This document shows positions 1-7,825 of a stretch of DNA of 33,144 nt, one piece after another (the first letter of the stretch is position 1; every line of letters starts with the position of its first letter). The notes beneath the pieces are model-generated. The model saw nothing but the letters and a program-made list of their open reading frames with translations. It did no database searches and was not told the DNA's origin. The translations under genes were made by a program, and so were the position numbers. The stretch is from assembly GCF_003315595.1 (NCBI RefSeq), contig NZ_QNQU01000019.1, positions 1 to 33,144 on the forward strand. The letters are read 5' to 3'. The DNA comes from Pedobacter miscanthi. Lineage in GTDB: Bacteria; Bacteroidota; Bacteroidia; Sphingobacteriales; Sphingobacteriaceae.

Positions 1-27
1 CTTAAAATTTGTTTTTATCATAACAAT

Positions 28-107
28 CATCTCGACTGGAATGCAGTGGAATGGAGAGATCTATCTAGACAGATTTCTCGACTTCGTTGCACTCCGCTTA
101 TAATGAC
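28..107. repeat. REP-like inverted element, copy 1
   Basis: The element begins TCATCTCGACTG and ends near CTCCGCTTATAATGAC, with GGAATGGAGAGATCTAT in its left half. The same left and right halves recur at 3703-3808, and a left half alone recurs in reverse orientation at 8216-8258. The outer ends (GTCAT and ATGAC) are roughly inverted, so the whole can fold on itself. Intergenic elements of this kind are common in Pedobacter-like genomes. No gene is visible in it. Confidence 0.7.
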
Positions 108-140
108 TACCATGTAAACCATTGATAATCAAATTTATTT

Positions 141-190
141 GCCATATAAGACATTTAAGCTTATATGGTTCTTATATGTCTTATATGGTC
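141..190. repeat. Inverted repeat built from ATATAAG words
   Basis: A 13-bp perfect inverted repeat, CCATATAAGACAT at 142-154 and ATGTCTTATATGG at 176-188, is separated by 21 nt. The spacer itself contains further copies of the words CTTATATGG and CTTAT. It lies in the non-coding stretch 1-429. No open frame or T-run is associated with it, so a terminator role is not supported. Confidence 0.6.
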
Positions 191-239
191 AAGCAGAATA
201 CAACATTGCAGAGGCGGATATTTAACGGCTTAGATGTTC

Positions 240-306
240 TCAGGTGGTAAATCAAACAGGTAGTGTTTATTTTTTATCACCACCTTAGGCACCTGACATC
301 ACCTGA
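240..306. repeat. Degenerate self-complementary word block (CAGGTG/CACCTG)
   Basis: A short stretch in which CAGGTGGT, CAGGTAGTG, ATCACCACCT, CACCTGAC and ATCACCTG follow one another, so the same word is present on both strands. It is one of several such blocks in this window, each using its own vocabulary. It can fold into alternative imperfect hairpins. No coding function is seen. Confidence 0.5.
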
Positions 307-354
307 ATTTTACAGTTGGAAAAATTTAAAACTAATTTAACCACCGTATAAAAA

Positions 355-406
355 CGTCATTCCATTTTTTTTTAGGCCACAGCCCTGATGTTTACTCGAA
401 ATGACG
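355..406. repeat. Short element with CGTCATT/AATGACG ends
   Basis: CGTCATTCC at the left and CTCGAAATGACGAC at the right bound a short interior. The right end is the same string found at the right end of the REP-like copy at 3703-3808, so this looks like a worn or internally deleted relative. It lies just downstream of the stop of the DUF2911 gene. Confidence 0.4.
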
Positions 407-429
407 ACACCGCAAGGGTAATTATCTCC

Positions 430-1278
430 TTATTTTTTAGCCTGCGCTAAAAGTTCAGAATTCAAACGTACATATTCATCAATATTTTGTGCTTTTGCAG
501 CCTCAATTCCCTGTTGAGCTGTAATTGCTGCAGCGGCTTTATCGCCCATTTTTAACTGGATACGTCCTTTCCACAATTTAAACCAGGGTGCTTTCTGATC
601 TGATTTTTCTGCTTCCGTCATCCATGCTAAAGCTTGTTTTAAATCTTTTCCGTTTTGGAAATAATAGAGTGCAGCATTAAAATAAGGCTTTTTCTCACCT
701 TTCATTGCTTCGGCAATATTGGCCATTACTTTTTCGTCTATAGAAGTGGTAATATTGATGGTATAAGCACTATTTTCCCACATCATATTTAAAGCTGCCG
801 AAGTTTCGGTAACTGCCGCAAATTGCATGGTTAAGGTTTCTACCTTGTCCTTTAAAGCTGTTGTTTTTACGCTTACACGCAATACATCATCACTTTCTTT
901 ATAAGTATAGGCGCCCCATTGGTCAGGCGTTTTACTAAAAATAACCGTCCATTCATTTTTGCCGGGGATACTGAAAAGCCCATATTCACCAGCAGCTAAA
1001 TCTTTACCTTCAATTTTAACGGCATCCGTAAATTTAATGCGAGTGGCGGCATTTGCCCCGTTCCGCCAAACTGTGCCCAATGGTTCCATACCACCAAAAA
1101 TTTTACGGCCTTTAACGTTCGGACGCGAATAAATTAAAGTTATTTTGCCCAATCCAAAATCCTGGATGATGGTTTGTCCGCTGCTCGGTTGTGGAAATTT
1201 TGCTTCCTGGGCATTTGCGCAATCTGCGGCACTTAAAAGTGCAACAAACAGCATTACTGATTTAATCGATAATTTCAT
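430..1278 (-). CDS. DUF2911 domain secreted protein with C-terminal helical repeat region
   Basis: A 282-residue protein with a clear signal peptide (hydrophobic run after MKLSIKSVM, cleavage plausible after CANAQ). Residues about 30-180 match the DUF2911 family as I know it: the SRPNVKGRKIFGG motif near residue 51, then GTVWRNGANAATRI, then the AGEYGLFSIPG turn. The C-terminal 90 residues (ALYYFQNGKDLKQALAWM and WFKLWKGRIQLKMGDKAAA) resemble helical TPR-like hairpins. The family has no firm biochemical function and is common in Bacteroidota as an exported protein. Its start is supported by the signal peptide and by a promoter-like sequence upstream. It appears to be a single-gene unit. Confidence 0.85.
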   Translation of the reverse strand: MKLSIKSVMLFVALLSAADCANAQEAKFPQPSSGQTIIQDFGLGKITLIYSRPNVKGRKIFGGMEPLGTVWRNGANAATRIKFTDAVKIEGKDLAAGEYGLFSIPGKNEWTVIFSKTPDQWGAYTYKESDDVLRVSVKTTALKDKVETLTMQFAAVTETSAALNMMWENSAYTINITTSIDEKVMANIAEAMKGEKKPYFNAALYYFQNGKDLKQALAWMTEAEKSDQKAPWFKLWKGRIQLKMGDKAAAAITAQQGIEAAKAQNIDEYVRLNSELLAQAKK

Positions 1279-1300
1279 TGCTTTGTTGTTTTGGTTTGCA

Positions 1301-1334
1301 CGAATTTACGCAATAAGCTCCGGGTTTAACAAAA
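1301..1334 (-). promoter_or_regulatory. Bacteroidota-type promoter for the DUF2911 gene
   Basis: Read on the minus strand, TTTTG is followed after 21 nt by TAAATTCG, a seven-of-eight match to the -7 consensus TAnnTTTG with a plausible -33 element and normal spacing. The ATG lies about 22 nt downstream. Predicted from sequence only. Confidence 0.45.
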
Positions 1335-1349
1335 GTTTTAATGCAGTTG

Positions 1350-1859
1350 TTAAATCAGTTGATTTTTCCTGAAACCAAAAATCAATTCGTCAAAATATTC
1401 GCCATTTTTAAAAATAGTGGCTTTTAATTCTGCCTCGAAAACAAAACCTGCTTTTTTCAAAACCTGTTGTGAGGCCAGGTTGGTATGCGATGTCCTTGCG
1501 AAAATTCGTTCAATATCGAATGTTTCGAAACCATATTTCAACATTTCTTTCACTGCTACCAGAACAATGCCTTTGCCCCAGTGCTCTTCCGAAATCCAGT
1601 AGCCCATTTCGGCACTTTTACTATAAATATCGGCCAGTTGGTGCACACCTATCGATCCGATAACTTCACCGTTGTACTCAATAGCTTTAATTTGTAATGG
1701 GTTGTGGCTTAGTGCCAGCTGAATAAAAGCTTCTCCATCTTTTTTTTCATAAGGAAAAGGGAATTTATTGGTCAAATACTTCGAAATATTGAAATTGTTG
1801 GCATGTTTACCCAAACTTTCAACATCCTCTGGTTGATAAGAGCGTAAAATTAATTGCAT
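1350..1859 (-). CDS. GNAT-family N-acetyltransferase (RimJ/RimL-like)
   Basis: A 169-residue single-domain protein. The N-terminus LILRSYQPEDVESL is the usual RimJ/RimL-type beginning. The segment MGYWISEEHWGKGI near residues 86-99 is the acetyl-CoA binding motif A (R/Q-x-x-G-x-G/A type, here W-G-K-G). NLASQQVLKKAGF is the following conserved helix. The acceptor substrate cannot be read from sequence; relatives acetylate ribosomal protein N-termini, small amines or antibiotics. It is divergent to the ABC genes that begin at 1934. The start ATG agrees with the family N-terminus. Confidence 0.85.
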   Translation of the reverse strand: MQLILRSYQPEDVESLGKHANNFNISKYLTNKFPFPYEKKDGEAFIQLALSHNPLQIKAIEYNGEVIGSIGVHQLADIYSKSAEMGYWISEEHWGKGIVLVAVKEMLKYGFETFDIERIFARTSHTNLASQQVLKKAGFVFEAELKATIFKNGEYFDELIFGFRKNQLI

Positions 1860-1933
1860 GGGTTTAAATTTTATTGAGGCGAGATAAGATTGTAACTTTT
1901 CAATGAAAATAAAGTCAGAAATGAAATGTTTTT

Positions 1934-2566
1934 ATGTTACACTTCAGTCAGTTTGAAAAATCTTATTTCGATCATCTTGTTTTAAAGATAGACAATATTA
2001 AGATTCCCGAAGGCATTTTCTGGATAAAAGGCAGCAATGGTACGGGAAAAAGTACCTTATTGAAAGCAATTGCAGGGATACTATCTTTTAAAGGTGATCT
2101 CGCAATTGGTACCGTTAATTTAAAAAACCATGATGTTTCTTATCGAAAACTGGTCAATTTTGCCGCTGCCGAACCATTATTTCCCGAATTTTTGAGCGGA
2201 GCAGAGATGATTGCCCTTTTTGCAAAAGCTAAGGGTGCTGAAGCCGGTCAGGCGGAAATCCTGGTTGCAGAAATGGGAATGCAGGGCTATATCAACAATC
2301 CTTTAAGTTCCTATTCCAGCGGTATGCTCAAAAAACTTTCGATGGTTCTGGCTTTTCTGGGGAAACCAAAATTGATTTTGCTGGATGAACCTTTAAATAC
2401 CATCGATGCAGAATCTCTTGAAATATTATACAGCTGGATTAATAAAAAACATGAGAAAGACAAGGTTAGTTTTCTCTTGTCATCACATCAACCTTTAAAT
2501 GCATTAAAATTGCCTGGAATTAAAGAAATCAGTATTGAGGATAAAAAATTAACCCTGAACTTTTAA
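1934..2566 (+). CDS. ABC transporter ATP-binding protein
   Basis: A 210-residue nucleotide-binding domain. Walker A is GSNGTGKST at residues 33-41, the signature is a variant YSSGM at 127-131, Walker B is LILLDEP at 147-153, and the switch histidine is H185 in SSHQ. It would power the membrane protein encoded immediately downstream, whose ATG overlaps this gene's stop codon by one base (TAATG), so the two are translationally coupled. The substrate is unknown. The domain is short and the signature is not the canonical LSGGQ, as in other small exporter ATPases in this phylum. The start is the first in-frame ATG. Confidence 0.9.
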   Translation: MLHFSQFEKSYFDHLVLKIDNIKIPEGIFWIKGSNGTGKSTLLKAIAGILSFKGDLAIGTVNLKNHDVSYRKLVNFAAAEPLFPEFLSGAEMIALFAKAKGAEAGQAEILVAEMGMQGYINNPLSSYSSGMLKKLSMVLAFLGKPKLILLDEPLNTIDAESLEILYSWINKKHEKDKVSFLLSSHQPLNALKLPGIKEISIEDKKLTLNF

Positions 2567-3696
2567 TGTTTCCGCATTCGAACCTTGCTTTAAAAAAAAT
2601 ATTTGTAAATGGGTTTTACCGTACTCATGCAGGTATGTTGGTGTTTGTTTTTGTGATGCTGATCAGTTACTGTTTGTTTATTAATACATTAGGTACTGTT
2701 ATGCCAGATCAGATTGATTTCTGGCAGTTTTTCTTTACCATCAGTTTGGTTAGCAATCCCTTAATTATGGCTTTTTATCTTGTGGCAAGCGCAATGTATG
2801 CTTATAAAAGCTTAAAATATGTATTTAACCAGCTTGTCTTACCCCAACAGGAGTTTTTATATTACAGTTTTACTTCATCCTCAAAAAAATATCAGTTTAT
2901 TGCCTGGTGTGCAGTGCTGAATAATATGTTTATTCCGGTATGGTGTTATACTTTATATGCTACAGTTATTGGGCTTGTATTCGGTTATTATCTTATTTCT
3001 GTTGGAATTTTAATTTTTCAGTTGCTCTTAATTTTGGGCAGCGCTTATCTCTGCCTGAAAAAAAGCAACCATTTAATTGAAGCCAGTAAGCCCGGTTGGC
3101 TGATCCGGGTAAGCCGGAAATGGAATAAACCTGTGTTTTTATTGTACACGTTTCAGGTTTTTAACCGGTCGAAGTTGGCTTATGTACTCACCAAAACGCT
3201 GTCGTGGATTTTGATTTCGGGTGTTTTTATGCTTTTTTCTGATCTGGAAGATAATTTCAGGTTACTGATGCTCATTACCTCCTGCATTGTTGTAGCCCAT
3301 GTTGTGTTGATTTATCAGGAAAAAGTTTTTAACGACCGTTATTTATCCTTTCTGCCAAATTTTCCTTTTAGTAAAGCAAAGGTATTTTTTGGCTTTGCTT
3401 TAAACTATCTTGTTTTATTATTACCCGAAATGTGCTGGATATTTACCCGTTTTGGCCTGTTTACTTCGCTCAAACTTATGCTATTCGCCTTTTCGGCTAT
3501 CCTTTTATTCAGAAGTTTGCTTTTGCTGGATAGGATAGGGGTTAAAGGATTTTTAATACGCATTTTTACCCTGTTTTTCCTTTTTTACCTGTTTATCATG
3601 TTCGGTTTAGGCTTAATGTTGGTTCCTTTGAATATGATTTCGGCCTGGGTGGTATTTAGGGCGAATTATTTGAATGATCATTACATATGTATCTGA
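2566..3696 (+). CDS. ABC exporter membrane subunit (putative permease)
   Basis: A 376-residue, very hydrophobic protein with about nine or ten predicted membrane segments (for example MLVFVFVMLISYCLFI near the N-terminus, VIGLVFGYYLISVGILIFQ mid-protein, FLIRIFTLFFLFYLFIMFG near the C-terminus). It is encoded with a one-base overlap after the ATPase gene, so the pair forms a minimal ABC transporter, most likely an exporter because no binding protein is present. I recognise no named family or substrate motif. The stop codon is followed within seven bases by a REP-like element, which may act at the end of the transcript. Confidence 0.75.
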   Translation: MFPHSNLALKKIFVNGFYRTHAGMLVFVFVMLISYCLFINTLGTVMPDQIDFWQFFFTISLVSNPLIMAFYLVASAMYAYKSLKYVFNQLVLPQQEFLYYSFTSSSKKYQFIAWCAVLNNMFIPVWCYTLYATVIGLVFGYYLISVGILIFQLLLILGSAYLCLKKSNHLIEASKPGWLIRVSRKWNKPVFLLYTFQVFNRSKLAYVLTKTLSWILISGVFMLFSDLEDNFRLLMLITSCIVVAHVVLIYQEKVFNDRYLSFLPNFPFSKAKVFFGFALNYLVLLLPEMCWIFTRFGLFTSLKLMLFAFSAILLFRSLLLLDRIGVKGFLIRIFTLFFLFYLFIMFGLGLMLVPLNMISAWVVFRANYLNDHYICI

Positions 3697-3702
3697 AAAG
3701 AT

Positions 3703-3808
3703 CGTCATCTCGACTGAAGCACAGCGGAATGGAGAGATCTATCGAAGCAGATTTAGCTTCGCTGAGCCTTCGGGTTCTCGACTGCGTTGCACTCCGCTCG
3801 AAATGACG
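3703..3808. repeat. REP-like inverted element, copy 2 (full length)
   Basis: The most complete copy in the window. It starts CGTCATCTCGACTGAAGC and ends CTCGAAATGACGAC, with internal inverted segments (GAAGCAGATTTAGCTTC, and GAGCCTTCGGGTTCTC). Left and right ends are complementary, so a long cruciform or RNA hairpin is possible. It lies between the ABC membrane gene and the broken antitoxin-like gene. Confidence 0.75.
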
Positions 3809-3874
3809 ACTTTCAATAGAATTCTTTTATTCGTTTTCGATAAAAATCAATTAAAATTGACGTATCTAAACAAA

Positions 3875-4111
3875 TTACTTCGTTCTCCATGAATTGAAGT
3901 CTTTTCTATTTGCTTGATGCTGTTTGTACTGATCTTCGCTCATTGTAGGGGCTTTGAGCAAAAAAGCCTGAAAATCAGATAAGTCTTTTGATGCTTTTTG
4001 CTCAATGAACTCTTCATTTAAAACTGATTTTAATTGTTTGATCTTTGCTTACGGAAGTTTTTTTATCGCCGCTAACAATTGTTCATAGCCTATATCGATT
4101 GTTATTTCCAT
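3875..4111 (-). pseudogene. Antitoxin-like gene interrupted by an in-frame stop
   Basis: Reading the minus strand from the ATG at 4111 gives MEITIDIGYEQLLAAIKKLP, then TAA at 4049-4051, then an uninterrupted continuation in the same frame (AKIKQLKSVLNEEF through NRKDFNSWRTK) to a stop at 3875-3877. The 79-codon layout (an IGYEQLL...LP N-terminus, an acidic middle, and a final YK..NRK.FN.WRTK) resembles small antitoxins that precede PIN-domain VapC toxins in Bacteroidota. That match is from memory of the family. No toxin gene follows; downstream DNA is a REP-like element. A single base change would account for the TAA. It could instead be a sequencing error. Confidence 0.6.
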
Positions 4112-4180
4112 ATATCAAAAATACACAAATTTAAAATTAAAGCAAAAGGCGGATTTTTAGATCCGTTCATTAAAATCTTA

Positions 4181-4540
4181 TCAAATATTCGAAAACAAAA
4201 AGTTTAACCTTGCAAGTTCTGTTTTAATTTGGTTCATGCCAATTAAACCGCCCGACATACCGCTCGATTGCTGAAAAATATTGACGGTTAGTTCGTTATC
4301 AGCGCCTGGAGTAATGGTTACACTAAATTTATAATAAGTTACAAAAGCGCCAAGCAGAAGCCGTTTAATGCGACTACCTTTCTCCAGGATTAAGTTTCCG
4401 AACTGATCATAAGTAACATTATAACCTTGCTGCTCCATCAACTCAGTTACTTTTTTAGTCATTTCTTCGACAGAAACATTTTTATATAAATTCGAAATCA
4501 GTCCGTCAACGGTTTGAAGGTTTTTTACAAAAAGTGTCAT
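4181..4540 (-). CDS. Conserved hypothetical protein, 119 aa
   Basis: I do not recognise a named family. The N-terminal half is helical (VDGLISNLYKNVSVEEMTKKVTELMEQQGY), followed by alternating beta-like strands (NVTYDQFGNLILEKGSR, FVTYYKFSVTITPG, ELTVNIFQQ) and a glycine-rich turn (SSGMSGGLIGM). There is no signal peptide and no obvious membrane segment. It begins 18 bases after the dacB stop on the same strand, so it is probably cotranscribed with dacB, though nothing in the protein indicates a cell-wall role. Codon use is similar to its neighbours. Confidence 0.7.
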   Translation of the reverse strand: MTLFVKNLQTVDGLISNLYKNVSVEEMTKKVTELMEQQGYNVTYDQFGNLILEKGSRIKRLLLGAFVTYYKFSVTITPGADNELTVNIFQQSSGMSGGLIGMNQIKTELARLNFLFSNI

Positions 4541-4558
4541 ATTATTTAAAGTAGCGTG

Positions 4559-5968
4559 TTATTTTAATTCATCTAACACTTTAAACAACTTTTTGTTGAT
4601 ACTGTTTCCACTATAATTATTAATATTGATCACCACCACATATTTGTTGCCAGCGGCATCGGTGTGGTAACCTGCAAATGCAGAAACCTCGTTTATAGTT
4701 CCGCTCTTGATTTTCATGCCATTGTACTCGGGCAGGGCTTTATAGTAATCAGGAAACCAGTTTTCTTTCTGGACCTGAAAAAGTATACTGGCCATTGCCG
4801 AGGTGGTAATCCTGTCGCCTGGAGAAAGTCCGCTGCCGTCAATAATGTTTAATGCGGTTTTGTCAACGCCTTTATCTGCCCAAAAATTGATCTCCGTTTC
4901 AGCACCTTTGCTCGTGGTACCCACTTTGCCCGATTTTAATGCAATGGTTTTTAAAAGCGACTCGCCATATAAATTGATGCTTTTCTTTAAAAACCAGTAG
5001 GTAATCTCGCTCAAACTTGGAGAGCTGATGGTACTTATTTTTTGTGTAACCGAAGGAATAACCTGATTGTTCAAAGTCATTAACCTTGCCGTTGTAGCCT
5101 GCTGACTGGTCGAAATTCCCAATCTTTTCAAGGTATCCTGTAAACGGTATGCGCAATCAAAAGCAGGATCGGGGAGGGCCACAGATATCCCTGTTTTGGC
5201 AATGCCCATCCCCCAGCTTCCGCGGAGGTAAGCAACATTACTGTAAGGTGGAAGAAAAGCGTAACTTCTATCACCAGTACCTGATGCACCAGTTTTAAGT
5301 TCATTTACAATTTGCACATAAGGTGTAGCCGGAACTGTTTTCACAACTTTTACTTCATCTGTTGTGCTGTTTCCCGGTCTTAAATGGATATCAAATTGGT
5401 TTTCGCGCCAGGCTAAACCCGAAGTTCCTGCACCATAATAGTTGCCGATATCCTGCCAAACCCAGCCTTCGGGTGTGGTTTGTGTACCAAAAATACGGTC
5501 GTCGCCAATTATTGTACCCGCAATTTTTTTAATGCCAGCTGATTTTATGGCCACAACCCAGGTGCTTAAAACTGTATTTTCTTTATTCTGATAACGCCAC
5601 GAACCCAATGTCGGGTCGCCGCTGCCGATAATGATCAGGTTACCTTTTAATGTTCCATCTGTGGTAATTGTTCCGGAATAAGCTAAAGTGGTCTGAAATT
5701 GAAAGTCTTTTCCTAAAATGCTGAAAGCCGTTGCCGCAGTAATAGTTTTTAAGGTTGAAGCCGTGGCCAGACCGATCTGCTCGTTTTTGGCATATAAAGT
5801 TTTGCCGGTATTGGCATCTAAAACACAAAGTGAAACAATGGCATGTTTGGCCTGCTCATCATTTAACAGGTTATTAAAAGCCTTTTCGAGATTCTGAATC
5901 CTGTTTTGGGCGTTAACAAAGCTTGTAGTAAAAATTAAAAGCAGTAAAGAATATATTTTTAATCGCAT
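4559..5968 (-). CDS. dacB: D-alanyl-D-alanine carboxypeptidase/endopeptidase, PBP4 type (peptidase family S13)
   Basis: A 469-residue exported penicillin-binding protein that trims or cleaves peptidoglycan stem peptides in the periplasm. The signal peptide is MRLKIYSLLLLIFTTSFVNA. The three catalytic motifs are present: SxxK as STLK (S71, K74), SxN as SIN (S330-N332) and K[ST]G as KSGT (K421-T424). DGSGLSP at 377-383 is the usual S13 motif. The large insert between SxxK and SxN is also typical of S13 enzymes, as is the total length. The start ATG is fixed by the signal peptide. A -7 like promoter sequence lies about 25 bases upstream. Confidence 0.93.
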   Translation of the reverse strand: MRLKIYSLLLLIFTTSFVNAQNRIQNLEKAFNNLLNDEQAKHAIVSLCVLDANTGKTLYAKNEQIGLATASTLKTITAATAFSILGKDFQFQTTLAYSGTITTDGTLKGNLIIIGSGDPTLGSWRYQNKENTVLSTWVVAIKSAGIKKIAGTIIGDDRIFGTQTTPEGWVWQDIGNYYGAGTSGLAWRENQFDIHLRPGNSTTDEVKVVKTVPATPYVQIVNELKTGASGTGDRSYAFLPPYSNVAYLRGSWGMGIAKTGISVALPDPAFDCAYRLQDTLKRLGISTSQQATTARLMTLNNQVIPSVTQKISTISSPSLSEITYWFLKKSINLYGESLLKTIALKSGKVGTTSKGAETEINFWADKGVDKTALNIIDGSGLSPGDRITTSAMASILFQVQKENWFPDYYKALPEYNGMKIKSGTINEVSAFAGYHTDAAGNKYVVVININNYSGNSINKKLFKVLDELK

Positions 5969-5993
5969 AAATATTTTATCTGTTGAAGATTAC

Positions 5994-6001
5994 CAAAGAT
6001 A
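5994..6001 (-). promoter_or_regulatory. Putative -7 promoter element for dacB
   Basis: The minus strand reads TATCTTTG, an exact match to TAnnTTTG, 25 bases before the dacB ATG. No convincing -33 TTTG is seen at the expected distance, so this is supported by the -7 element alone. Confidence 0.4.
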
Positions 6002-6048
6002 AAACTAATTAAAAAGCGATGGTTGTTATGATAACATCTTTACAAATG

Positions 6049-6651
6049 TTACCCGTTGAACAACTTATTACGCTTAATTTCTTTTCCCTGCCTTAATTTA
6101 ATTGCGTGGTAAAAGCTGGGTACATCATTCGTCCATTTTTTGAGGGTGAAAACAATGGCGAGTATTTCTATTCTGGTTACTACGCCGATCCAAAAGCAAA
6201 GCTCAAATAATACTATCGATTGACAATGAACCATAATTTCGACTAATGAAGCGAATATCGTTAACGTCCAGATTTTAGCGCCGATAGAATGGGTAGCAAT
6301 TTCTTTTTTGAATTTGATATAACTTAATATATAAGTTGAAGCTTCAAACGCACCGAGAATGATCAGTTTTACAAGGTTGGCTTTAAAGAAATCAGGGCAT
6401 TGAATGTAAGTTGCAACCGCTACGGAAATGAAAAATACCTGATCGATCCCTGAATCCAGGCGCCTTAACTTTTCGGAAGAGATATTGAGTTTACGGGCAA
6501 TAATTCCATCAAACACATCGGTTAGTAAACCAATAGATAATAAGGTAACGGCCAAAAAGGAATAATGGGCAACATGGAAAACGCTTAATAAAATAATTCC
6601 GAAACCAATAAATAACCTGGAATAAATTAAAGCGATTGGAATATGTTTCAT
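6049..6651 (-). CDS. CDP-alcohol phosphatidyltransferase family membrane protein
   Basis: A 200-residue integral membrane enzyme with about six hydrophobic segments. The family transfers a phosphatidyl group from a CDP-lipid to an alcohol, as in phosphatidylglycerol-phosphate or phosphatidylserine synthesis. The signature D-x2-DG-x2-AR-x8-G-x3-D-x3-D is visible as D45, D48-G49, A52-R53, D66 and D70, but the position of the signature glycine is L62. All four aspartates that bind metal and substrate are kept. I chose the ATG at 6651 over a GTG at 6666 because the hydrophobic start MKHIPIALIYSRL is typical. The acceptor alcohol is unknown. Confidence 0.8.
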   Translation of the reverse strand: MKHIPIALIYSRLFIGFGIILLSVFHVAHYSFLAVTLLSIGLLTDVFDGIIARKLNISSEKLRRLDSGIDQVFFISVAVATYIQCPDFFKANLVKLIILGAFEASTYILSYIKFKKEIATHSIGAKIWTLTIFASLVEIMVHCQSIVLFELCFWIGVVTRIEILAIVFTLKKWTNDVPSFYHAIKLRQGKEIKRNKLFNG

Positions 6652-6702
6652 CGATGGAGCGCGCACAAAAAAGAGAATGGATCATAATAGTTTCTCTAAA
6701 TT

Positions 6703-6773
6703 TGTCACGTTGAGCCTGTCGAAACGCCATAGACGAATTTCTGGAAGGGTCCTTCGACAAGCTCAGGATGACA
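6703..6773. repeat. Inverted element with TCGACAAGCTCAGGATGACA end
   Basis: TGTCACGTTGAGCCTGTCGAAACG at the left (6703-6726) and CCTTCGACAAGCTCAGGATGACA at the right (6751-6773) are imperfect inverted copies. The core GCTCAGG/TTCGAC string is a dispersed repeat I know from many Bacteroidota genomes. A shorter relative, CTGAGCGTAGTCGAAGGG, lies at 26001-26018. It sits between asd and the phosphatidyltransferase gene. Confidence 0.65.
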
Positions 6774-6799
6774 TTCTGTATTATGATACAGTCTCATGA

Positions 6800-6827
6800 A
6801 AAACCCCGATATAAAATCGGGGTCTTT
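6800..6827 (-). terminator. Intrinsic terminator of asd
   Basis: ACCCCGAT and ATCGGGGT form a 7-8 bp GC-rich stem with a short AT loop, 9 bases past the asd stop. On the minus strand the stem is followed by TTTTT. A T-run also follows on the plus strand, so the hairpin could work in both directions. Confidence 0.85.
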
Positions 6828-6835
6828 TTTATTGA

Positions 6836-7825
6836 TTAAACCAATTCTTTCTGAATCAGGTATTCGGCAATCTGAACGGCATTGGTTGCAGCGCCTTTGC
6901 GTAAGTTATCAGCAACAATCCAAAGGTTTAATGCTTTAGGTGCTGATTCGTCTCTGCGGATACGGCCTACGAAAACCTCATCTTTTTCATGGGCATCTTT
7001 AGGCATTGGATATTTTAAGTTGGCTACATCATCTACAACGATTACACCAGGTGCTTTTTCTAAGATGCTACGCACTTCAGCTAAATCGAAATCATTTTCG
7101 AACTCGATGTTAACCGACTCGGAGTGACCACCCATTACCGGGATACGAACCGTTGTAGCGGTAACTTTAATGTTATCGTCGCTCATAATTTTGTTCGTTT
7201 CCTTAACCATTTTCATTTCTTCTTTGGTATATCCGTTCTCGGTAAAAACATCGATATGCGGAAGTACGTTTAAGTCGATTTCGTATGGATAAGCTTTAGG
7301 GCCATCAACGCCTTTACGCTCGTTCATTAATTGCTCAACCGCTTTAACACCGGTACCCGTAACTGATTGATAGGTAGAAACCACTACACGTTTGATTTTA
7401 TATTTATCGTGCAAAGGTTTTAAAACCACCACCATCTGGATGGTTGAACAGTTAGGGTTGGCAATAATTTTGTTATCGATAGAAAGTTCGTGTGCATTAA
7501 CCTCCGGTACAATTAATTTAATTGCAGGATCCATTCTCCATGCAGAAGAGTTGTCGATAACGGTTGTTCCGGCCTCTTTAAAACGTGGCGCATGCTCCAA
7601 TGAAGTGTTTCCACCAGCAGAAAACAAAGCGATGTCAGGTTTCATGCTGATTGCAGTATCCATGCTAACAATTGGGAACTTCTTACCCTTAAAAGTAATT
7701 TCCTTACCAACACTCTTTTCTGATGCTACGGGAATTAACTCTGTTAAAGGGAAATTTCTTTCCTCCAATACTTTTAACATAACAGTGCCAACCAATCCGG
7801 TTGCACCTACTACTGCTACTTTCAT
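6836..7825 (-). CDS. asd: Aspartate-semialdehyde dehydrogenase
   Basis: A 329-residue cytosolic enzyme that reduces L-aspartyl-4-phosphate to L-aspartate 4-semialdehyde with NADPH. This is the branch point to lysine/diaminopimelate, threonine and methionine. The NADP-binding motif GATGLVG is at residues 7-13. The catalytic cysteine is C126 in ANPNCSTIQ, and the base is H234 in IPVMGGHSES. The segment STYQSVTGTG is typical. Length matches the family. It is a single-gene unit with its own terminator; no lysine or threonine pathway genes adjoin it. The link to peptidoglycan through diaminopimelate fits loosely with dacB nearby, but this may be chance. Confidence 0.97.
   Translation of the reverse strand: MKVAVVGATGLVGTVMLKVLEERNFPLTELIPVASEKSVGKEITFKGKKFPIVSMDTAISMKPDIALFSAGGNTSLEHAPRFKEAGTTVIDNSSAWRMDPAIKLIVPEVNAHELSIDNKIIANPNCSTIQMVVVLKPLHDKYKIKRVVVSTYQSVTGTGVKAVEQLMNERKGVDGPKAYPYEIDLNVLPHIDVFTENGYTKEEMKMVKETNKIMSDDNIKVTATTVRIPVMGGHSESVNIEFENDFDLAEVRSILEKAPGVIVVDDVANLKYPMPKDAHEKDEVFVGRIRRDESAPKALNLWIVADNLRKGAATNAVQIAEYLIQKELV

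Noticed and set aside
3674..3892. 72-codon plus-strand frame as a gene
   Set aside because: It overlaps the end of the ABC membrane gene and is mostly the REP-like element read in frame.
6652..6666. GTG start for the CDP-alcohol phosphatidyltransferase
   Set aside because: It adds MRAPS without family support; the ATG at 6651 begins the usual hydrophobic N-terminus.
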